A stretch of DNA of 64,000 nt from Dichetophora obliterata (Eukaryota; Arthropoda; Insecta; Diptera; Sciomyzidae), in the NCBI GenBank assembly GCA_963920525.1, contig OY986438.1, forward strand, positions 191,090,962 to 191,154,961, written 5' to 3'. Made by a program: the position numbers and the translations under genes. The number at the start of each line of letters is the position of its first letter. Position 1 is the stretch's first letter. The notes beneath the pieces are model-generated. The model ran no database searches and was not told where the DNA came from. It saw only the letters and a list, made by a program, of their open reading frames with translations. This document shows, in pieces, positions 42,522 to 54,573 of the stretch.

Positions 42522-43679
42522 CTGTGCGTTTAGACCGCCTGAACGAACGTAAGAAACCTCATTCGTTCGCTCAGTTTAAACACTTTGCCCGAACGAACAG
42601 TGTTCGCTATAAATTTATCGCCAACAATGTTTGCCCGGTGTAAACAGTATATTAGGGCGAATGAACGAAGATTCCTTCGTTCGCTATGATCGAACAAGCT
42701 TCGATCTTTTTGGGCGAATCCGGTGTTGCGCTGTTTAAAAAATGAAAAGTAGCAAATAGGAGTAGCTTAAGAGAATAATTTATGAAAAGTACTAAAATAT
42801 GTAGTAATTTATGTTTTTTAAAGCGTTCTGTTAATTTTCGCTGCAATATAAATGTGTTGTGTAAAGGGCCAAATTAAGTTTTTTAAGCGGAAAAGCCTTA
42901 TAGTTAAAGTTTCATTTTAAAGCGACTGTTTATTTGAGGTAATTTTTTTTTAACAATAACTATATAACTTTTAATGAAAATTTTGAGTTTATGGATAGCA
43001 AATATTATTTAATATAGCAGGAGTCTGCAATAGAGCTCGTTCAAATAAAATAAAAAATATTTTAGGTTCTACTGAAACTTTTTGAGTTTTTAATCGAAGA
43101 TTTTAGAAAATGTGGATATTAACCAAAATGGTAGTTGAAAGTTCAATTTGTGACTAAAAGCAATTCTTTAAAGTTATAACATAAAAAGTATTTCTCTAAA
43201 ATAAAAATCGAACGACGAAAGTACCAATTGTATTTGCTTAATAGGTGCATACAATTTGGTAGCAATTTTTATTTAATTGACTTAAAATTTACGAAATTTA
43301 TTGACACACGAAAAATGTGAAAACATTTAATTTTTGTTCATCGAAAAACCTAAATGGGCCCTTAATTTAAACACACGTATTTTCTATAATAACTAATACG
43401 AGTAATATATTGTTATGGAGTGGCAAACCATTTGTTGCTGAGAAACGGAGTATAAGTTTTAGTACTAATATAAAAATAAGGAGTTATCAACCCTGCATTT
43501 ATTGATGTTCGGCCAAATGCACAAATTGCTGTTTACACCGCCTGAACGTACAAGATGGCGGCCAATGTTTGTTCGCGATTGATGTTCGTGCGGTCTAAAC
43601 AGTACTCCGAACGAAGAATTTATTGCAATAAATTGTTCGCGATAAATTTTTCGTTCGTTCAGGCGGTCTAAACCTACAG
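42522..43679. mobile_element. Non-autonomous element with GTTTAGACCGCCTGAACG ends
   Basis: The left end CTGTGCGTTTAGACCGCCTG (42522) and the right end, read inwards CTGTAGGTTTAGACCGCCTG (from 43679), match for about 28 bp. The flanks are TAA on both sides (42519-42521 and 43680-43682), a 3-bp duplication as made by PIF/Harbinger elements. Subterminal zones contain many copies of CGAACGAA/TTCGTTCG. No coding frame is supported. Confidence 0.75.
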
Positions 43680-43682
43680 TAA

Positions 43683-44611
43683 AGGTTATAATACTTGTAT
43701 GATCAATGCAAAAAGAGTTGAAAAAAATTCGATTAAAAACGATCTTCATTTCGCTGCTTATATAGGACAGTCTTGAGAACACAAGCCATATAACCGGTTT
43801 TAGCAAGCCATATAACGGAATCGTGTCAATTTTTTTAAAAAAATTTTTATTGTGGTATAAAATTTGACCTTTTCTTAGATTATTTTCTTAATGATAAAGG
43901 CTGCAAGAGTTATTTTTAAACAATCATTTATGAGACGCAAACATCCATGTGGGCCCACTGTGCTCCGCCCACAGTACCGCTCAGACTGTAATTATTTTTT
44001 GCCATTATTAATGTGCTTTTACAACATATCCTCAAAATTGTTCAGCCTGAAAGTATGCTCAGAAAATTCATTTGATACTTATCAGTGAAAATATAGGGTT
44101 TTGCAATAGTACGTTTTTGATCTAACTACTTATTTTTTCATGCTTTTAAAAAAAAAGTTATGGAGAATTTAATTAAATTATTATTTAAATTTAATTATTT
44201 TTCAACACTGACTAAATACCGAAAATTGTTATTTAAAGTGGTATATTTGTGTTTTGCAAAAATCAAGTAATACTTTAAAACAAGAAAAAAGTGCTTTTCG
44301 GCAAATGGCTCCAAAAAGGAAGTGTGCGGAGGACCCGTCGTGGGACGGGCTTTTATGCAAGTAATAAATATATATCTTACTAGTAACCCTCCGCGGCTTT
44401 ACAATATGTATATATATTTCATTAAACTTTTTTTGTTAAAAATTTCACTAAAATCACTTAAATAAAATATAGTTTGACTGTACCATTAGGCCAGTGTATA
44501 TATTTTTTATCTTTTTTTCAAAAAAAAATCCAAAATATTTACTTGTTATTAAAAAATTACTCCAGCGGATCAGTTGCGGCGGGAGTTGATCAGATCCGCA
44601 CTCCCTTCCCT
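43683..44611. other. Gene-free interval
   Basis: I see A+T-rich sequence with a small GC-richer patch near 43945-43990. No gene, inverted repeat or recognisable element is visible. Confidence 0.4.
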
Positions 44612-44615
44612 TTAA

Positions 44616-45267
44616 GGTACTATTACAGTGTGTAAAAAATTAAAAATCAATTTTTTTTTCTATAATATGGTTCTTTAAGGTCTTAAAAATAAGCATACAA
44701 AATTTTAGAAAAAAATATCAAATAAAAAATTTTATAACATATATTTTATTCGTATGTCGCGTGATATTCAAGAACCTTTAATAGAGTATTTCTTGAAACA
44801 AAGTTTTTTGAATCGGCTTGTAAGATATCTGGAGTTATACTTAATTGAGTTTGATGAATCTTGATTCATTGTGATCCTTATAGACTCTGTTAAGCACTAG
44901 ACCTATAAAAAGCTTTTAATTTTTTTTTGTATGGCTGAAAGTTTTGGCAAAAAAAGGGGGTTTTTTGTAATTTTTTTCAACGCATGCCATTTTTTATTTT
45001 TTTTAATTTGCCTAGGTTCTTTGATTTTTTTCTCTTCAGACGCTTTATAAATGCTGGAGACGAGAAGCCAATTGCAAGAATTATTTAAACACGCTAACTT
45101 CAACGCCCTGTAGAAAATTAACAACAACTACAAAGACAAAAAAATTATTTATTTTCTCAGGAATAATTCTTTATTATGAAAAAATTTGAGTCATTAAAAT
45201 TAATAATACTAGGTAAAAAAAATTAATAAAAAATGTGATTTTTATAGCTACACACTGTAATAGTACC
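44616..45267. mobile_element. TTAA-flanked MITE
   Basis: The ends GGTACTATTACAGTGTGTA (44616) and TACACACTGTAATAGTACC (to 45267) are inverted repeats, flanked by TTAA on both sides (44612-44615 and 45268-45271). The 652-bp body is non-coding. TTAA duplication points to piggyBac- or Kolobok-type mobilisation. The ends differ from those of the piggyBac element at 30569-33482, so another transposase would be needed. Confidence 0.82.
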
Positions 45268-45615
45268 TTAAAGCAAAAATCCCATTGTTAATCCTTGCGA
45301 AGGAACTGCAATACAGCTGTCAAAACAAAATCAAGTAACGAATGAATTTTTTTAAGTGCAACTTATTTATAATAAAAGTGAAAAATATAAAATATCACTT
45401 TACAATCAAAAGTTATGGTCAAAAATCTATTTTTCCGTACCATCTATATGTATTAAGGGCAGATTATGTAAAAGGAATGTATTTAGGCAAAAGAAGTTAA
45501 AATTAAGGCATATTTTAAAAGATGATTTCTAAAAAAGTTTATTATATATGCAAACATTTTCATTTGCAGTTATACCGCTAAATGTGCCCCTCTGAAAAAT
45601 ACGTTTTTCTTATTG

Positions 45616-46008
45616 ATAAAACATGGATGGCAGACAGAGATTCCGCGGACTAGATCAGAGATGCAAACCTTGTTATATTTGTACCTACCGCTAGAACAAA
45701 TGTAACAAGTTTTTTAAAGATTTTTTAAGGGACAACAACACGAAACGTGTTAGCGCTCGTGCTAAATAACACGTTATCTAACAGTTACGTGTCTAGCTGG
45801 GTTGTGTTTCAATCCCAGCTAGACACGTAACTGTTAGATAACGTGTTATTTAACACGAGTGCTAACACGCTTCGTGTTATTTCCCCTTAAAAAATCCATA
45901 CAAAACTTGTTATATTTGTTCTAGAGGTAGGTAAAAGTATAACAAGGTTTGCATCTCTGACTCTCATACGTGTGATCTGGCATCTCAGTCTGCCATCTAT
46001 GTTTTATC
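45616..46008. repeat. Near-perfect long hairpin (foldback element)
   Basis: Two arms of about 185-195 bp face each other around a loop of about 12 bases (TTGTGTTTCAAT, 45802-45813). The inner arms match perfectly for at least 20 bp (ACAGTTACGTGTCTAGCTGG and its inverse) and strongly beyond, including TAACACGTTATCTAAC and ATATTTGTTCTAG-like words. The outer ends are AAACATGGATGGCAGAC and its near inverse at 45989-46006. There is no coding capacity. A transcript would fold into a long double-stranded hairpin. Confidence 0.85.
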
Positions 46009-46852
46009 CATTAGAAAAATGTATACCTGAACTGTTCACACCAATTACATTTTCAGCGTACTCACTTCTCCCCCCTAGCAGTTCTATCATGCCCAACCCC
46101 AAGAAATCAAGCCTAGAATTTTTTTTCAATTTTAAAACACAATTTTTGAACAAATGACTTTAATGACGACTACATACATATAAATTGCGACTATAAAAAT
46201 GAAAACAAACGCACACACGATAGTAAAAATACACGTTTTTTATCAACACCAGCAATGGCAGCAGCAGTTTGTACATGCATATTTCAAAATGTGCAAATAG
46301 GAATAATTGATGTCCTTGGTGAATTGGATTACCCAGGAATCTATTTAGCTTCCTGAAAAGAAAAATTTTTTAATTTTTTATTTGATTAATATAATTTGTT
46401 AACTTCCTTTAGATTGCACGGCTCTTTGTTGCAGCCACACTTATGATACCGCCATCCAAAAGCTTATGTTGCTTGATGATTTATATCTGCTGCTGCTGAG
46501 ACGCTGCACGTGGTGTTTAAAACTGCGATAGTATTGATTTTTGAAAAAGTTTAATTTATTCAATTCATTATATTATTTTATTTGAAAATTAACGTCAAAA
46601 ATTAACACCGATCACTTTGATATGTTGGTTTATATTTTTGGTATTGCAGTACATTTTAAGCGAGCACAAAAGTAAGATATACAAATATGACAACTTTCCT
46701 TGTTCAACATAAGCTAATAACATAAGAATGTGTTAGTGAACACAAAATATTGTTTTATTGTGTTTGTAAACTTGTTAGAGCTGTCCAGCTGGGATGTGTT
46801 TGTAAACTTGTTATAGCTGTCCAACTGGGTGGGAAAATGCACTAACTGGGTG
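46009..46852. other. Gene-free interval with a 42-bp tandem duplication
   Basis: At about 46758-46830 the words TGTTTGTAAACTTGTTA.AG and CTGTCCA.CTGGG occur twice in tandem. A 33-codon plus-strand frame starting at 46254 is too short and isolated to call a gene. The rest is A+T-rich. Confidence 0.4.
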
Positions 46853-46855
46853 AAT

Positions 46856-47353
46856 AGGGGCTTTCAGACGATCGTACATGTGCGATGACTTGGGCATGCT
46901 CGACGACATGTACGATCATTCGAAAGCAAATGAGACAGTCGGACGAAAATTAAAAATTTTTGATTTTTCTGCCTGTCGGACCGACATGTTGGCCATGTGT
47001 ACGAAAGTCGGTCTGACTTACTGCATTTTTTCGTTTCATTAAAAGCGTCAGCGGGTGAACAGCAACGAAGTGGAAAAAATATTAGAGAAAATTGATATGA
47101 AAAACGTTTGAAACATTTTATAATTGTTTATAATTAATTAAAATTGGTACAATTCTCCAAATATGAAAAATGACTGCTAAATCATAAGGTCATCAAAAAA
47201 TTGTTTAGCCATTACGCCGATGTGTTCTATTTGAGAGCCAGCAGTGAAATGAAATCGTCGCACATGTACGATTGTTTGAAAGCTCAACAAAATATTCCCG
47301 TTAGTTTGTCGTCGTACATGTCAGCGTACAAGTACGTTCGTCTGAAACCCCCT
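46856..47353. mobile_element. MITE family M2, copy 1 (complete)
   Basis: The left end is AGGGGCTTTCAGACGATCGT. The right end, read inwards, is AGGGGGTTTCAGACGAACGT. They are flanked by AAT on both sides (46853-46855 and 47354-47356). The body of about 498 bp is rich in short palindromes such as CATGTACGATC and CGACATGT and has no coding frame. The AAT duplication and 3-bp size suggest a PIF/Harbinger-mobilised MITE. Confidence 0.82.
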
Positions 47354-47356
47354 AAT

Positions 47357-48010
47357 GACCACGCACATAAACGGAGCTACATGTCGGAAGTACTTCACAA
47401 GAAGTCAAAAATCTGTGTCTTCCATCGGACATGTCCATCCGCCTTGATTTTTTGCACACAAACGAACTACATGTGTGATGACCTGACATGTCTGATGGAC
47501 ATGTAGTTCCAATTGATGGGCCCGTTGATTGAGGGGGTTCGTTAGGGTTTAACGAGCAAGAACAATAGAAAAAAGGATTACGTATTGCGCAGGTCCGTCA
47601 TGTTGTTTACTTTTCATTTTGACTTTTCTAGCTACGATAAAAATATATTTTACGATCATGACGTCAGGCTAGACGAAGTTTGTTTCTTGAATCTTTTTCC
47701 AGTACAAATTGGTTTCATTTCAACTTGCTTTAAAACAAAAAAAAACTAAAAAAACTAGCACGAAAATTATATGCGCAGCACTCTTTCATAATTCTTTATT
47801 CATATTTTAATATAAAACGGTGAAAAATTTGTTTAGTCTATTATATGAACAATTTGATTGCACTGCTTACAGACTAGTTTCATATTTGTTTACATTAATT
47901 GACAACAATCTCATATCGTAAGTTCATATCGTAAGGCTATCATGACGACATGCGCAGATCGTAGACAATTATTTTTACGATCTGCGCAATCTATTATTCT
48001 ATCATTCTTG
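47357..48010. other. Non-coding interval with small hairpins
   Basis: It begins with M2-like words (ACATGT, GTGTGATGAC) to about 47525. A 13-bp perfect inverted repeat, TGCGCAGATCGTA / TACGATCTGCGCA, lies at 47951-47963 and 47976-47988. No gene is supported. Confidence 0.5.
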
Positions 48011-48461
48011 TTTAACGAGAATATTTTGTTGAGCTTTCAAACAATCATACATGTGCGACGATTTCATTTCACTGCTGGCTCTCAAATAGAACACATCGGC
48101 GTAATGGCTGAACAATTTTTTGATGACCTTATGATTTAGCAGAAATTTTCCATATTTAGAGAATTGTTTATCAATTTTAATTAATTATAAACAATTATAA
48201 AATGTTTCAAACGTTTTTCATATCAATTTTCTCTAATATTTTTTCCACTTCGTTGCTGTTCACCCGCTGACGCTTTTAATGAAACGAAAAAATGCAGTAA
48301 GTCAGACCGACTTGCGTTCACATGGCCAACATGTCGGTCCGACATGCAGAAAAATCAAAAATTTTTAATTTTCGTCCGACTGTCTCATTTGCTTTCGAAT
48401 GATCGTACATGTCGTCGAGCATGCCCAAGTCATCACACATGTACGATCGTCTGAAGGCCCC
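48011..48461. mobile_element. MITE family M2, copy 2 (inverted, partial)
   Basis: This copy is in the opposite orientation to copy 1 and matches it from TTGTTGAGCTTTCAAACAAT to the end CGATCGTCTGAAGGCCCCT. The first about 45 bp of the other tip are missing at 48011. Together with copy 1 it forms a 450-bp inverted pair separated by about 0.66 kb. Confidence 0.8.
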
Positions 48462-48463
48462 TA

Positions 48464-49074
48464 TAGGGGCAATCAAACGATACTGCGTGCCGGACGTACA
48501 TGTTGTTCGAAAAAGTAACGGGACTTTTTCGTTGCCCTCACACACATCGCACATGTCACTTTACAATCTATTGCATGAGTTTCTTATGATTTCGATTATA
48601 ATAAGACGAAACAGAGTGGCACGTGACGTTGGGATCTATAGATTTTTGATTTTTTCGCTGCGTTCCGTTACGTTTTGAGCAAAAATTTTATGTTGACAGA
48701 TGCTACTATTAATTTTATTGTGCATTTGTTTTGTTTTCCGTATTTTTGATAAAATTTTATTGAATTCATGTTTTAAAATAATAAGAAAAGAAGAATTGAT
48801 GAAGTTTGTTTTGTAATAAAATATATTTTAGAAAAAAATTAACTCTTTCGTTGTTATTATAGTCGCTACTCCGTTTGAAACCGTTTCGTCCCGCCACAAT
48901 GAAACTTGACTCCGTTTCGGTCCGACTATTATAAACAGCGCTTTACATGTGTGATGACTTGACCGGTGGGATGGACATGTAGTATCGTAGGGATGTGCAA
49001 CTGCCAACAAAAGTCGACTTCGAATTTTTCAACCGTAGAAAATGTAAAAGTCGACTAATCGACTTTTTGAACCT
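48464..49074. other. Gene-free interval
   Basis: The sequence has scattered M2-like words (GTACATGT, CACATGT near 48500-48560 and 48943-48978) and A+T-rich DNA. No gene is supported. Confidence 0.4.
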
Positions 49075-49458
49075 TAAGACTCTGTCTACACTAGCCTCAC
49101 TCAACCGACTCACTTTGATGTCTGTAGATGGGATGAGGAAGTGGGAAGGTGAATGTACCGTGAGGGAAGAGTTTAAAAAACTTTAAAAATTTTGCGACTC
49201 ACTTTGATTTGACATTTGTCATTTTGAGTGTTTTTTCTTTTATGCGCTAATAGCTGCTGAATTTACAATGCTATATGCAGCTACGAAGCACACACTCAAG
49301 CTAACACAAATTTTTTACTGCTTTAAAATGTTTTATTATAAAAACAGCACAAAAGCAAAGGCATACTCAAAGTGAGGCAAGTTATGTGTGTGAACATTTA
49401 ATAACTTTTTCATGGCAAAGTGAGTCGGTTGAGTGAGGCCAGTGTAAACAGGCTCTTA
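49075..49458. repeat. Foldback MITE with CACTCAACCGACTCACTTTG ends
   Basis: The left end AGACTCTGTCTACACTAGCC plus CTCACTCAACCGACTCACTT and the right end AGTGAGTCGGTTGAGTGAGG plus CCAGTGTAAACAGGCTCT are inverted repeats of about 45 bp. The 384-bp element has no coding frame. The duplication of target bases is not clear. Confidence 0.75.
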
Positions 49459-49679
49459 GAAGTTGACTTTTTAACTTTTTCGACTTTTTTTAAAATATAT
49501 TTGTACCGCTTTTGTAGGGCAGTTAAGAAGCAAATAATTCAATATGAAAAATGTGTTTTATTATTAAAACAAAAACATGGTATTTCAGTAAATAAATAAA
49601 ATAAAAAAAAACATCAAATTGCAATTTTATTTCTTATACAGATAATCAGATAAGAATAATACAGATAAAGAAAGACTTC

Positions 49680-49884
49680 TTATGAATAATTTTTGAATCC
49701 CATGTAATCGGAAAAGGGAGAGTTAATTTTCAAGATAAAGTTTAAGAACATTTTGAAAATTTTTAATGCAAATTTCTTCATCAACTGTCAATATTTATGA
49801 AAGTAAAAAAAAATGTATTGTCTCTATTTGCTATCTTGATAATGAAAACTCCCTTTTCCGATTCCCCAGGAAAATTATTCATAA
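49680..49884. repeat. Foldback MITE, family M1, copy 2
   Basis: The ends TTATGAATAATTTTTGAATC and GGAAAATTATTCATAA are inverted repeats with CGGAAAAGGGAG / CTCCCTTTTCCG inside. It is about 205 bp and related to the copy at 39153-39352. Confidence 0.65.
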
Positions 49885-50707
49885 TTGGGCTGAATATCAA
49901 GCCCAAAACACCGAATCAACGTAAGCGTTATAAACCAAATTTTACAAGAGAAGCATTTTCCTTGTTTTTTGTTCCTTTTTCAAAAGGAAATTCAGTTTTC
50001 ATGCATTTCCAGACAACAAGCGGATTTTTTATCAAGTTTTCGATCAACAGCTGGACGAGTCATATAAAGGCGCAGCTGAGTGTGCACCCTTTCAATTTTA
50101 TCAGTTGTAGAGTCCATGTTTGTTTAAACCACCTCATCTAAAAAACATAATATGTTACTGTTATCGTATTCTTGATTATTAGATGTCGATTCCGCTATCA
50201 CCACTTCTTAATTTGAAATTCTTGCTTGTCTCATTTCGGCATTCACAAGATCACCTAAATGGAGGGGGGTGGGGTAATTTTGCAGTAATTATTTATGTAC
50301 TGCTGCTTACCAAAGCGAAAGTTTGCTTGAGAACACTCACGGGAATTTTGAAATGCTTGCTTTTAGAACCTAGTAGCGAGAAGTGTTAAAGAAGCGTATG
50401 GTTTTCCAATTCAATATTGTAAATTTTTTTTGTGATTTTAATGACAAGCACTCGTTTTAATCTCTTGCCAATTTGACTTAAAGCAGAACATTCCTCTGAT
50501 TTCTATAATAAATAATTATTCCGTTTGAGCGTAGTTTGAATATTGTGAATATAAATTTGTATATATAAAATTAACAGCTCTATTCTTTGGCAAAGTAACA
50601 ATTGTTACCCAGTATTCTTAATATTTCCATGTGTTTGTTGTAATGTTTTTTTTTCAGAACAAAATTTTAAGCTCAAAAATAATAAATTTTGATAAAAATT
50701 GTCACCT

Positions 50708-50837
50708 GGGGCCCTATTCTGTAACTGTGAGTTTTAAAGTGTACACGAGCTGTCACAAAAACTCACTGCTTTTAAGCCGGTGAGTTCAGTCAGAAAAAGT
50801 GTACACTTTAAAACTCACAGTTAGAGAATAAGGCCCC
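50708..50837. repeat. Short hairpin element with GGGGCC ends
   Basis: GGGGCCCTATTCTGTAACTG / TGAGTTTTAAAGTGTACAC and the inverse form about 40-bp arms around a loop of about 50 bp. The whole is 130 bp. The GGGGCC tips and palindromic arms are typical of insect foldback MITEs. No gene is present. Confidence 0.8.
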
Positions 50838-51097
50838 TGCTTTTCAAATAGTGACAATTTCATTAAAACATTTTGTTACGCTTGCAACGTAATCAGATGA
50901 TACGCAATTGCTTTGTCACACTTCCACGTACAATCTCTTTTTTTAACACTTTTTTTTATTAGCTTCATTCACTTCATGTATTTATGTATGTATGTATGTC
51001 CCGTACAAATCTTGGAATCCATTTTTAAGCAACTTCCCAATGAACTAAGGTTTTGAAATTTAAAATATAGCTCAGAACTGAATGACAATACATATAA

Positions 51098-51325
51098 TTT
51101 AGGAAAAAGTTTGCCACTCCCCTTGTACCGCCCACAAATCAATAAAAATGCTATATCTCCAAAAAAACGAGGCCGATTAAGCTGAGCTTTTGGCAGTAAA
51201 TTTCCCCTAACTAGAGGATGATTTAGGAAAAAATGTTGCCACTTCCCCTTTTACCACCCACAAATCAATAAAAAGGCTATATCTCAAAAACTACCGGGCT
51301 GTTCAGCTGAAATTTTCACTTCATA
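51098..51325 (+). repeat. Tandem pair of about 125-bp degenerate units
   Basis: Two units share TTTAGGAAAAA.TTGCCACT, CCC.CAAATCAATAAAAA.GC and TATATCTC.AAAA in order. Similar phrasing recurs at 59340-61080 (TTTTTATTGGTTTG), which suggests the same class of tandem repeat. Confidence 0.55.
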
Positions 51326-51477
51326 TCTGTCCTGTAGAATTCTTGGAATCCATTTTTAACCAACTTACTAGAGCTAGAGTTTTGAAAATTAAAATGTACT
51401 TTAAAATATAAATCAAATTTGGTAAACAAACAAAATGAGTAATAAAAGACTAAAAAGTAAAAAATAAAAATTTAAGT

Positions 51478-52352
51478 AAAATTTTTTTTAATATAACACG
51501 TTTTAAAAACGAACTAAAAAGTATAAAATAATTTCTCCTAGAGTGGGGCTTTTAGTTCAACTAAAAACGTGGAGCGCATGCTATAGAAAATATTAACCCT
51601 GCATCACTAACCTTAGGATGGAGTCCACCCAGTCACTGTTTTTATGCAAAATTTCAAATGCAATACATTACATGTATAACTTACTGGACTGAACACAATA
51701 GATGTCTGCAAACTTGAATCTATCATCCATTTAAAGACTTCTATCCTGACACTCAAGGGACTTGGGTTAAGAAATCATTCGTTCACTAACGTACTACAAT
51801 TGCTAATAGCACTTCTTACTATTCTCTATAGCAGAGGTAAATTACAAATTCGAAAAAAAAAAATAAAAAAAAATTAAAGCTCCGATGGCGACGACAAAAA
51901 ATTAAAAAAAAAAACAACATGAGCTTATGTCTCTTTAAAAAAATTGTAAAAGTAGGTTTTAAGCATCTGACGAGGCCCAGTAAATCAAAAAATAAAATTT
52001 TTCGAGACAAGTGATATTAAAAATGCTACAACAAAATACTCGCCACCACTTTGAGTGTGCGGTACGAGAAAATACCAAAAAAAAAAACACAGCAGCAATA
52101 ACTTTGATAGATAGCTTTTGACGCGAGCAAACAACAACCATCCATGTACATAACTCCTCGAATTACAACACACACGGAAATATTGGAGTTGGTGTAAGTG
52201 AGCTAAAAGAAATATGGGATTTACAACTCTGCTCTATAGCATGCGCCCCACGTTTTTAGTTAGACTAGTTAGACTAGCTCCACTCTATTAGAAATTATTT
52301 TATACTTTTTAGTTCGTTTTTAAAACGTGTTATATTAAAAATTTTTTTACTT
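51478..52352. repeat. Foldback element with about 115-bp arms
   Basis: The left arm (51478-51592) and right arm (52236-52352) are inverted copies sharing ATATAACACGTTTTAAAAAC, GAACTAAAAAGTATAAAATA, TAGAGTGG and GTGG.GCGCATGCTATAG. The interior of about 640 bp is non-coding. The outer boundary is uncertain because the tips are A/T runs. Confidence 0.75.
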
Positions 52353-52525
52353 AAATATTTTAATTTTGCCGACCACTATTTTACATATATCGAATCAAGA
52401 GTTGCCAACGCAGCTTTATTTGTTTTAAACAGCTATTTCGTTAATAGTTTAGAGAAGACAGTTCTCAGATTAGCGTTAAGGTTTTTGTTTCGCATACAAT
52501 GAAAAAAAGTCGAAAAAAGTACAAT

Positions 52526-53327
52526 GAACAATTATAAAATGTTTCAAAACTTTTTCATATCAATTTTCTCATAATATTTTTTCCGCTTCGTTGCTGTTCA
52601 CCCGCTGACGCTTTTAATTAAATGAAAAAATGCAGTAAGTCGGACCGACTAGCGTTCACATAGCCAACATGTCGGTCCGACCGGCAGAAAAATCAACAAT
52701 TTTTGATTTTCGTCCGACATGTCAGTCCGACTGTCTCATTTGCTTTCGAATAGGGGGTTTCAGACGAACGTACTTGTACGCTGACATGTACGACGACAAA
52801 CTAACGGGACTATTTTGTTGAGCTTTCAAACAATCGTACATGTGCGACGACTTTATTTCATTGCTGGCTCTCAAATAGAGCACATCGGCGTAATGTCTGA
52901 ACAATTTTTTGATGACCTTATGATTTAGCAGTCATTTTTCATATTTAGAGAATTGTTTATCAATTTTAATTAATTATAAACAATTATAAAATGTTTCAAA
53001 CGTTGTTCATATTAATTTTCTCTAATATATTTTCCGCTTCGTTGCTGTTCACCCGCTGTCGCTTTTAATGAAATGAAAAAATGCAGCGAGTCGGACCGAC
53101 TTGCGTTCATAACATCGTACATGTCGGTCCGACCGGCAGAAAAATCAAAAATTTTTGATTTTCATCCGACATGTCGGTCCGACGGTCTCATTTGTTTTCG
53201 AATGATCGTACATGTCGTCGAGCATGCCCAAGTCATCGCACATGTACGATGGTCTGAAAACCCCTAATGATCGTGCATGTCGTCGAGCATGCCCAAGTCA
53301 TCGCACATGTACGATCGTCTGAAAGCC
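52526..53327. mobile_element. MITE family M2, copy 3, interrupted by copy 4
   Basis: The left part 52526-52751 and the right part 53266-53327 together match the inverted M2 sequence of copy 2. The break falls at the word CGAAT|GATCG, which is continuous in copies 1 and 2 (TTCGAATGATCG or inverse). The interruption is a complete M2 copy with AAT duplicated. Confidence 0.8.
52752..53265. mobile_element. MITE family M2, copy 4 (complete, nested in copy 3)
   Basis: The left tip is AGGGGGTTTCAGACGAACGT. The right tip, read inwards, is AGGGGTTTTCAGACCATCGT. The flanks are AAT (52749-52751 and 53266-53268). It is about 514 bp and non-coding. The target AAT occurs once in the uninterrupted paralogous copies, which confirms the 3-bp duplication. 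Confidence 0.85.
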
Positions 53328-53329
53328 CC

Positions 53330-54573
53330 AAATGAATAGCAACCCTGTGTCAACAGTTTGACGGCTACCTACTAAATTCTGCAATATTTATTGCAACTGT
53401 CGCTTCTATCTTCATTTTGTAAAAATTACATTTAAATCATCTGCAGTTCAAGATTAAGTTATAAATGTATTAAAATAATTCAAGCTATATAAAGAGTGTT
53501 ATGTTCAAAACAAGACAATTAAATGCAAATGCATACAAAAGTGGATCATACAAATATTTATTGTGTGCAGGAACTGAAGTTCAACATAGAAAAAATGGCT
53601 GACTACTGACGCTGAATTGATGCCGGCAGCCCAAAGCGTGGTTTGATTATTAATTATCAGTAATTGTACCATGGCCCAAAGTTGCAGTTTTATATAAAAT
53701 CTGTTTTAGTTAGTGCTGATTTTGATTTAATGCCAAAAAGCTATTAGCTACAATCAACGAATAATTTAGTTAAACTATAAAGAACAATTATTTAAGATAT
53801 AGTTTGTCGTATATGTTTGAGAATTGGAGAACGGAGAATTATAAAAAAATTAATAAATTCTTTCGATGTCAAACACTCAACAGTTTGATAATGCAAAATG
53901 GAGAGCTGAAAGTGTTGATGGAATTTCTTTAGCCTGAACTGAAGGTATGTTTTGATCCATTTATAAACTTCGCTTAATATATTGCAATATAAAAAAAAAT
54001 TCTCGTTTAGAACATTGCATGCACGTCGTCAAATGTAAAGAACGGATGAGAAGAATTAAAAAAATCCGTATTTCAAGATGGCAGGCACATGATAAAATTA
54101 GAAAAGATAGAAGCCGTAGCTGGCATTTTATCACAAAGCCGGCACTCAGTAGGAGTTTTCATGATTCAGTGCATTTGGCTGTACAATTGCAAATTATATT
54201 AGGCATTTGCAACAAACTGAGCGTACCTTCCACAGTCCAGAGTCCACAGTGGAAACATCACGTAAATTAAATTTTTTTTTGGAAAAGCAGGAAAACCAGC
54301 CGATTCAATCATAAACAACGAGTTTTTTGCGGGCTAAATGTAGTTATGCAAAGAAAAATCGCAATAAACAGATGATGGAGGATTTAGTGGAAATTGCTGC
54401 TCAAGACATATAAGGTAACAAATATTGGAATAATTGAAAAATAGAGACAATTGTAATTTAAAATTTTTGTTTGCGGCTTATATGGATTTTGACCTAAATA
54501 AAATTATGAAAAATTTCAGGTACATCTAAAGTGCTTTAGAATTTATTGGGGTCCAAATTTGAAAAATTAATAT
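53330..54573. other. Gene-free interval
   Basis: I see no convincing gene. The plus-strand frame at 54019-54270 (83 codons, Arg/Lys-rich) could be an old coding fragment, but I recognise nothing in it. Confidence 0.35.

Noticed and set aside
47201..47506. 101-codon plus-strand frame
   Set aside because: It overlaps MITE M2 copy 1 and similar frames recur in other M2 copies only because the repeat recurs. There is no conserved start or domain.
49797..50141. 114-codon plus-strand frame
   Set aside because: It starts in a foldback MITE and has no recognisable domain. Its composition matches chance frames.
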